NCBI RefSeq assembly: GCF_016902445.1
Contig: NZ_JACSNX010000002.1
Coordinates: forward strand, 175,483-239,482
Length of the DNA: 64,000 nucleotides
DNA from: Oscillibacter valericigenes
Lineage (GTDB): Bacteria; Bacillota; Clostridia; Oscillospirales; Oscillospiraceae
Direction of reading: 5' to 3'
Below are positions 59,127-64,000 of this stretch, one piece after another. A program made the position numbers and the translations under genes. The notes under the pieces were generated by a model. The model was not told where the DNA came from, did no database searches, and saw only the letters and a program-made list of their open reading frames with translations. The first letter of the stretch is position 1, and the number at the start of each line of letters is the position of its first letter.

Positions 59127-60476
59127 TTGGACAGTATTCCCCAACAGCTGCTTCTGCAGGTCATCCTGATCCTCATCAACGCCTTTTTCGCCATGACGGA
59201 GATCGCCGTCATCTCCCTGACCCCCGGCAGGCTCCGCATGCTGGCGGAGGAGGGGGACAAGGCCGCCCCCAAGCTCTTAAAGCTGGTGGAGGAGCCCGCC
59301 GGCTTCCTCTCCACCATCCAGATCGCCATCACCCTGGCGGGATTCCTCTCCAGCGCCTTCGCGGCGGACAGCTTCGCCGGATACCTGGTGGACTGGGTCT
59401 ACACGGACCTGGGCTTCCAGTCCCTGTCCCGGGGCACCCTGAACACCCTGTCGGTCATCGTCATCACGCTGATCCTGTCCTACTTCACCCTGGTGCTGGG
59501 AGAGCTGACCCCCAAGCGCATCGCCATGCAGAAGCCCCTGCAGGTGGCAAAGCTCTCCTGCGGGGTGGTCATGGCCGTGGCCGCCGCGGCGCGGCCGGCG
59601 GTGTGGCTGCTGTCCGCCTCCACCAACGGGCTTTTGAAGCTGCTGCGCCTCTCCACCCAGCCGGAGGAGGAGTCCGTCACCGAGGAGGAGATCCGCATGA
59701 TGGTGGACCTGGGCCAGGCCCGGGGCACCATTGAGCGGGAAGAGGGCGAGTGGATCGACAACGTGTTCGAGTTCGGCGAGTCCATGGCCCGGGACCTGAT
59801 GACCCACGCCGGGGACGTGACCGCCTTCCCGGCGACGGCGGAGGACGGCGAGATCCTCCAGGCCATCCGGAAGACCGGCCTCTCCCGCTACCCGGTGTAC
59901 GACGGGGACCTGAACCACGTGCTGGGCATCCTCAACGCCCGGGTGTTCCTGCTGGACCGGGCCGGGGACCACCCCCGCCCCCTGCGGGAGCTGCTGCAGA
60001 CCGCCTACTTCGTCCCCGACACCCTGAACGCCGCCACGCTGCTGCGGGATATGCAGAGCAAGAAGGTCCACATCGCCGTGGTCATCGACGAGTACGGCGA
60101 CACCGCCGGCATCATCACCATGGAGGACCTGCTGGAGGAGATCGTGGGCAGCATCTACGACGAGTTCGACCCCGCCGAGCCGGCGGAGATCGAGGCCGTC
60201 GGCCCCGGCGTCTGGAAGGTCAGCGGCGGCGCCGACATCGAGGAGGTTGCGGAGGCCCTGGACGTGAAGCTGCCGGAGGACCGGGAGTTCGACACCCTGG
60301 GCGGGCTGGTGTTCAGCCAGCTCCACACCATCCCCCGGGGCGGCCCGGTGCCGGATGTGGAGGCCTGCGGGCTCCATGTCCACGTGGATCAGGTGGAGGG
60401 CTTCCGCATCGTCAGCGCCACGGTCCGCAGGTGCGATCCCCAAGAGCCGCCGGAGGAGGCGCCTCCCGCCTCCTGA
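59127..60476 (+). CDS. CNNM/CorC-type transporter with CBS domains (hemolysin family)
   Basis: A 449-residue membrane protein. Residues 1-185 form the DUF21/CNNM domain (NAFFAMTEIAVISLTPGRLRML, LVLGELTPKRIAMQ), 200-330 two CBS domains (RDLMTHAGDVTAFPATA, VVIDEYGDTAGIITMEDLLEEIVGSI), and the rest the CorC_HlyC domain. Relatives move or sense magnesium or cobalt. The start is TTG 59127 with AAAGGAGAG. A long leader with a terminator suggests control by a metal or other ligand. Substrate inferred only. Confidence 0.9.
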   Translation: MDSIPQQLLLQVILILINAFFAMTEIAVISLTPGRLRMLAEEGDKAAPKLLKLVEEPAGFLSTIQIAITLAGFLSSAFAADSFAGYLVDWVYTDLGFQSLSRGTLNTLSVIVITLILSYFTLVLGELTPKRIAMQKPLQVAKLSCGVVMAVAAAARPAVWLLSASTNGLLKLLRLSTQPEEESVTEEEIRMMVDLGQARGTIEREEGEWIDNVFEFGESMARDLMTHAGDVTAFPATAEDGEILQAIRKTGLSRYPVYDGDLNHVLGILNARVFLLDRAGDHPRPLRELLQTAYFVPDTLNAATLLRDMQSKKVHIAVVIDEYGDTAGIITMEDLLEEIVGSIYDEFDPAEPAEIEAVGPGVWKVSGGADIEEVAEALDVKLPEDREFDTLGGLVFSQLHTIPRGGPVPDVEACGLHVHVDQVEGFRIVSATVRRCDPQEPPEEAPPAS

Positions 60477-60493
60477 TGGGCGGTTTCCCCCCC

Positions 60494-60512
60494 TGTCAAC
60501 CGCCTGTTGACA
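60494..60512. promoter_or_regulatory. inverted repeat before the XRE gene, operator candidate
   Basis: TGTCAAC-CGCCT-GTTGACA, a perfect 7-bp inverted repeat 20 bases before the -35 box of the XRE gene. Confidence 0.45.
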
Positions 60513-60516
60513 AGAT

Positions 60517-60551
60517 TCCCTCCCCTGTCGCTTGTCAGGGGAGGGATTTTT
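60517..60551 (+). terminator. terminator of the transporter gene
   Basis: An 11-bp stem TCCCTCCCCTG with complement and eight-base loop, followed by TTTTT. Confidence 0.85.
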
Positions 60552-60560
60552 CGGTATGAT
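60532..60560 (+). promoter_or_regulatory. promoter of the XRE gene nested in the terminator
   Basis: TTGTCA (60532-60537, in the terminator loop), 17 bases, TATGAT (60555-60560). Confidence 0.65.
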
Positions 60561-60587
60561 GGGGCCAGAGAGAAGGAGGGGACGCCC

Positions 60588-61280
60588 ATGGAATTGAAGG
60601 ACCGCATCGCCGCCGTCCGCAAGGCGGCGGGATTGACCCAGGAGCAGCTGGGGGAGCTGCTGGGGGTCTCCCGGCAGGCGGTGAGCCGCTGGGAGAGCGG
60701 CCAGACCTCCCCGGACGCGGCCACCCTGGCCGCCCTGTGCGAGAAGCTCCGCGTGTCGGCGGACTATGTGCTGCTGGGCAAGGAGCCGGGAGAGGGTCAA
60801 AGCACCGGGCCCGCCTATGAGCCGCCGGACACCTGCCCCTGCTGCGGGCGGCCTGTGGAGGGGTCGATCTGCCCTTCCTGTGGTTTTACTTTGCCGACCA
60901 CGCCGCCCCGGGGGCCGCGGTACGCCATTATTTCAGAAAGCATTTACTTTCAAAATGAAAAAGCCGCCCAGCAGCTGGAGCATTTCTGCGGGATTCCACT
61001 GGAACAGGCAAAAGCGATCCTGAAGGCGGCCTCTGTCACCGGGGTACTGCTGCGGCGGGACCTGACAGACAGCGCCGCCCAATATCTTGCCGCTCATCTG
61101 AGCCGGGATCTGTTCTCCCCCCTGCGGATCGTGGAGGATGCGGGAGAGGCAGAGGACGCCCTGCTGGCCAAGCCCAGCGCCATGACGCTGCCTCCCCCTG
61201 CTGAAGGAAACAGCGGCATCGGCTTTTTCGGGGTCGTTCTGGCCGTCATCGTGGCCCTGCTGATCCTCTCGTTCTTCTGA
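60588..61280 (+). CDS. XRE regulator with zinc ribbon and membrane tail
   Basis: A 230-residue protein. Helix-turn-helix at 1-62 (KAAGLTQEQLGELLGVSRQA, VSRWESGQTSPDAATL), zinc ribbon CPCCGRPVEGSICPSCG near 83-99, a middle domain with two ribosomal L7/L12-like or helical stretches (EHFCGIPLEQAKAILKAA), and a C-terminal helix GFFGVVLAVIVALLILSFF (about 211-229). A membrane-tethered sensor-regulator of unknown signal. ATG 60588 has GAAGGAGGG. Confidence 0.83.
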   Translation: MELKDRIAAVRKAAGLTQEQLGELLGVSRQAVSRWESGQTSPDAATLAALCEKLRVSADYVLLGKEPGEGQSTGPAYEPPDTCPCCGRPVEGSICPSCGFTLPTTPPRGPRYAIISESIYFQNEKAAQQLEHFCGIPLEQAKAILKAASVTGVLLRRDLTDSAAQYLAAHLSRDLFSPLRIVEDAGEAEDALLAKPSAMTLPPPAEGNSGIGFFGVVLAVIVALLILSFF

Positions 61281-61281
61281 G

Positions 61282-61656
61282 ATGGACCGGTCGCTTCTGC
61301 GGCGGTACGCCGCCTCCGGCGTCTTCATCGCCGGGCTGTATCTGCTGAACCGCTTCCTCCTGGTGCCCCTGACCGGCTGGCGCCTGCCGGCCTGGCACGG
61401 AGCGGACTTTCTGGCGGGCGGGCTGATGCTGTGCTTCCTGAACGGCCTGCTGTTGCTGGCCCGCCGGCGGCCGTTGGAGCGGGTTTTCCCCGTCTCCCTC
61501 TTCCTCCTGGGGTGCGGCCTGTTTTGGGAGGTGGTGACCCCCCTCTACCTGCCCCGGTCCGTGGGGGACCCGCGGGACGTGCTGGCGGTGTGGCTGGGGG
61601 GCCTGGCCCTGCTGGCCCTCTGGCGGCGGCTGGACCGCCCGCGGCACCGCCGCTGA
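61282..61656 (+). CDS. small membrane protein, VanZ-like in parts
   Basis: A 124-residue protein with four helices (about 8-28, 40-60, 69-88, 98-114). The motif PRSVGDPRDVLAVWLGG near 91-107 resembles the DxxD-containing loop in VanZ-like and similar small membrane proteins. The function is unknown. It begins one base after the XRE stop, so the two are co-transcribed and this protein may be the regulator's partner. No separate ribosome site beyond the end of the upstream gene. Confidence 0.65.
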   Translation: MDRSLLRRYAASGVFIAGLYLLNRFLLVPLTGWRLPAWHGADFLAGGLMLCFLNGLLLLARRRPLERVFPVSLFLLGCGLFWEVVTPLYLPRSVGDPRDVLAVWLGGLALLALWRRLDRPRHRR

Positions 61657-61670
61657 ACCTGCATAAAAAG

Positions 61671-61712
61671 CCGCCCCCGGCGCGTCTGCGCCGGGGGCGG
61701 TCCTGTTTTTTA
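61671..61712. terminator. terminator between convergent operons
   Basis: A 13-bp stem CCGCCCCCGGCGC with GTCT loop. TCCTGTTTTTT follows on plus, and CTTTTTAT on minus serves pgsA. Confidence 0.85.
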
Positions 61713-62231
61713 TGCCGAGGCGATGACGTCCTTGTTCTTCACGAAGTACTCCACGCCGGAGTACAGGGTCGTCAGCGTGATGACCCACACGCAGAGGGTG
61801 TTCACCACCGGTGGAATGGGCAGGAACATCAGCACCACGCACACCATGGTGGAGGCGGTCTTCACCTTGCCGGACCACCCGGCGGCGATGACCCGGCCCT
61901 TGTCGCTGGCGATCATCCGCAGGCCGCTGACGGCGAACTCCCGGCAGATGACGATCAGCAGCATCCAGGCGGGCATCTGCCCGATCTCCACGAACCACAG
62001 CATGGCGGCAGTCACCAGCATCTTGTCCGCCAGGGGGTCGGCGAACTTGCCGAAGTCCGTCACCAGGTTGTACTTCCGGGCGATCTTGCCGTCCAGCAGG
62101 TCCGTCAGGCTGGCGATGATGAAGATGGCCAGGGCCGCGTACGTGGCGCCGGGAAAGCCCCAGTACAGCACCACCATGAAGATCGGGATCAATATAATGC
62201 GCAGAAGCGTCAATTTATTGGGCAAATTCAT
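61710..62231 (-). CDS. pgsA: CDP-diacylglycerol-glycerol-3-phosphate 3-phosphatidyltransferase
   Basis: A 173-residue membrane enzyme of phosphatidylglycerol synthesis. The CDP-alcohol phosphotransferase motif DLLDGKIARKYNLVTDFGKF, continuing ADPLADK (about 45-71), has all Asp and Arg residues. Four or five helices. NLPNKLTLLRI at the start is typical of PgsA. ATG 62231 is preferred over GTG 62237 because GAGGGG lies about nine bases before it. It follows rimO directly, a common Firmicute pairing. Confidence 0.95.
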   Translation of the reverse strand: MNLPNKLTLLRIILIPIFMVVLYWGFPGATYAALAIFIIASLTDLLDGKIARKYNLVTDFGKFADPLADKMLVTAAMLWFVEIGQMPAWMLLIVICREFAVSGLRMIASDKGRVIAAGWSGKVKTASTMVCVVLMFLPIPPVVNTLCVWVITLTTLYSGVEYFVKNKDVIASA

Positions 62232-62237
62232 GGTCAC

Positions 62238-63566
62238 TCACCCCTCTACCAGCTCACCGGTCAGCTCGCCGTCCATGACGCCGGTGAGCCGGACGGTCAC
62301 GAAGGTGCCCGGCTCCACGTCCCGGTCCGCCTCAAACCAGATGCGGCCGTCGATGTCCGGGGACTCGGCGTAGCTGCGGCCGAAGCACATCTGGGCCTGG
62401 CCGTCGAAGCCCTCGCACAGGACCTCCCGCTCCGTGCCCAGGAGGGAGGCGTTGTAGCCGTCGATAATGTCGGACTGGACGTCCACCACCAGCTCCGCCC
62501 GGCGGCGGGCCTCCTCCATGTCCACGTGGTCCATCCGGGCCGCCCTCGTCCCCTCCTCCGGGGAGAAGGGGAACACCCCGGCCCGCTCGATCTTTGTCTC
62601 CCGGAGAAAGACACACAGTTCCTCCAGCTCCGCCTCGCCCTCGCCGGGCAGGCCGGTGATGAGGCTGGTCCGCAGCACCAGGCCGGGGATGCGGGCCCGG
62701 AGCTTGGCCAGCAGGTCCAGCAGCTCCGCCTTGGTGTCCCGGCGGTTCATGGCCTTCAAAATGCCGTCGTTGCAGTGCTGGATGGGGATGTCCAGGTACT
62801 TGACGATCTTGGGCTCCCGGGCGATGGTGTCGATCAGGTCCTCCGTGATCTCGTCCGGGTACAGGTAGTGGAGCCGGATCCAGTGGAAGTCCAGCCTGCA
62901 CAGCTCCCGCAGGAGGGCCGAGAGCTGGTGCTCGCCGTTCAGGTCCGTGCCGTACCGGGTGATGTCCTGGGCGATGACCAGCAGCTCCTTCACCCCGGCG
63001 GACGCCAGCTCCCGGGCCTCTTCCAGCAGGCCCTCCATGGGGCGGCTGCGGTATTTGCCCCGGAGGGAGGGGATCACGCAGTAGGCGCAGTGGTTGTCGC
63101 ACCCCTCGGCGATGCGGAGGTAGGCGTACCAGGGGGGCGTGGACAGGATGCGCTCCCCGTCCTGGGGGGCGGTGTGGATGTTGCCCAGGTGGCAGGGCCG
63201 CAGGCCGCCTGCCATCACCTCGTCGATGGCATCGCAGATGTCGCCGTAGCTGCCGGTGCCCAGGATGCCGTCCACCTCCGGCAGCTCGTTCAGCACATCC
63301 TGCTTGTACCGCTGGGTCATGCAGCCGGTGACGAGGATCTTTTTCACCTGGCCGGAGCGCTTCAGCTCCGCCATCTCCAGGATGTTGTCGATGGCCTCCT
63401 CGCAGGCGGACTGCAGGAAGCCGCAGGTGTTCACCACCACCACGTCGGCCCCCTCGGGCTGGGCCTGGATGGTGTGGCCGGCGGCCTGGACGGAGGCCAT
63501 CATCTGCTCGCAGTTCACCTGGTTCTTGGCGCAGCCAAGGGAGATAAAGGAAATGTTGTATGGCAC
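62238..63566 (-). CDS. rimO: ribosomal protein S12 methylthiotransferase
   Basis: A 442-residue radical-SAM enzyme that methylthiolates an Asp of ribosomal protein S12. The N-terminal UPF0004 domain has SLGCAKNQVNCEQM, then VVNTCGFLQSACEEAI and CMTQRY, with three Cys for an auxiliary cluster. EGCDNHCAYCVIPSLRG near 154 is the radical-SAM CxxxCxxC. A TRAM domain ends the protein. Start is GTG 63566 with GGAGGA eight bases upstream. In-frame extension beyond it runs into the repeat and is not coding. Confidence 0.95.
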   Translation of the reverse strand: MPYNISFISLGCAKNQVNCEQMMASVQAAGHTIQAQPEGADVVVVNTCGFLQSACEEAIDNILEMAELKRSGQVKKILVTGCMTQRYKQDVLNELPEVDGILGTGSYGDICDAIDEVMAGGLRPCHLGNIHTAPQDGERILSTPPWYAYLRIAEGCDNHCAYCVIPSLRGKYRSRPMEGLLEEARELASAGVKELLVIAQDITRYGTDLNGEHQLSALLRELCRLDFHWIRLHYLYPDEITEDLIDTIAREPKIVKYLDIPIQHCNDGILKAMNRRDTKAELLDLLAKLRARIPGLVLRTSLITGLPGEGEAELEELCVFLRETKIERAGVFPFSPEEGTRAARMDHVDMEEARRRAELVVDVQSDIIDGYNASLLGTEREVLCEGFDGQAQMCFGRSYAESPDIDGRIWFEADRDVEPGTFVTVRLTGVMDGELTGELVEG

Positions 63567-63678
63567 GATCGATTCCTCCAATCGATGGATTGATGCAAAA
63601 TGGGCCCGGCGGGGCCCGGTGCGGGGGGTGCGTCCCATTGGACGCGGAATTCCGCCGGGTTGCCGGCTTGTCCCAATG

Positions 63679-64000
63679 CACCCCCCATTTCTCTTTTGGT
63701 CTTGCCAAAAGAGAAACGGGCCGTGCACGGTCCAAAGAGAAAAAACGCTTCGGCGGGTCGGTCTGCGCAGGCGCAGACCTCCTGCCGCCGGCGGGGGAAG
63801 GTTGGCGATCCCTTGCGGCAGTCAGGGACGGAAACGCCCGGCCCTTGGGGAAACCTCCAGCCCGGGGAAGTCAGGGATACATCCTGCGCCGCTTTTCGCT
63901 GCCGCTGGCCGGTGGTCGATGAAGGCTTCAGCATAGGACAACGCAACAGCTCCTACGCCCGCCGGGGGAGCGCGTAGCGAAGCGGAACGCGCGGAAAGAG
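63679..64000 (+). repeat. dispersed repeat unit, copy B, cut by the window edge
   Basis: Second copy of the unit at 46116-46438, in the same orientation. Its left end is preceded at 63622-63678 by a palindromic stretch in which GGGGGGTGCGTCCC faces its complement. The right part lies outside the window. Position: just upstream of rimO, whose promoter I could not identify and which may be in or beyond this repeat. The 63567-63678 stretch shows nothing else. Confidence 0.8.

Noticed and set aside
63567..63728. N-terminal extension of rimO into the repeat
   Set aside because: The extension translates the repeat's hairpins. GTG 63566 has a good ribosome site and fits the family start.

Overview
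The window reads as chromosomal DNA of a high-GC, endospore-forming Firmicute of the Oscillospiraceae type (relatives of Flavonifractor, Oscillibacter, Lawsonibacter or Dysosmobacter). The grounds are the strongly GC-rich third codon positions, spo0A and spoIVB, a division and cell-wall cluster starting with mraZ, a MurE with the DNPR motif of meso-diaminopimelate enzymes, a two-gene SufC-SufB system, and T-box and BirA regulation of Firmicute type. I place it at family level only. I saw no rRNA, tRNA, CRISPR array or prophage.

Layout. 1-4788: a tellurium-resistance-type (ter) stress module, namely a TerD fragment, TelA and a YceG-like protein on the minus strand, with a divergent CitE-like C-C bond lyase. 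4943-18795: a carbohydrate locus with a CUT1 ABC importer, a YesM/YesN-type two-component system, an IolE-like TIM-barrel protein, a tight operon (Gfo/Idh/MocA dehydrogenase, double-SIS protein, MFS transporter, BadF-type sugar kinase, NagB) and a second divergent NagB-like protein. 18906-22323: spo0A and spoIVB, separated by an oppositely oriented NUDIX gene and a membrane-anchored XRE regulator. 22472-35982: the dcw cluster on the minus strand, in transcription order mraZ, rsmH, ftsL, ftsI/spoVD, murE, mraY, ftsW, murG, murA, ftsQ, ftsZ. It lacks murF, murD, murC, murB and ftsA. 36103-40684: rsmD, coaD and a coiled-coil gene, then divergent asp23 and fakA-like genes.

40723-45971: small transport, regulatory and hydrolase genes, then sufC-sufB. 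45972-46860: a gene-free composite palindromic repeat. A related copy fills 63679-64000 at the right edge. 46861-54326: an ECF sigma factor with its anti-sigma factor, a YgjP-like metalloprotease, bioY under a BirA operator, a family 4 uracil-DNA glycosylase, a lipase, glpK and a zinc-ribbon protein. 54389-58800: a GNAT/cupin-regulator pair, a short region with overlapping opposed transcripts, and a T-box-controlled cysE-cysS operon. 58860-63566: a CNNM/CorC-type transporter behind a terminator-containing leader, an XRE regulator, pgsA and rimO.

The items most worth following up are the face-to-face promoter pair around 55580-55745, where a cloverleaf-like antisense RNA covers a 35-codon reading frame; the palindromic repeat family at 46061-46770 and 63679-64000; and the orphan attenuated leader at 58895-59031. 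All functional statements rest on recognising sequence families by eye. No alignment or search was run.
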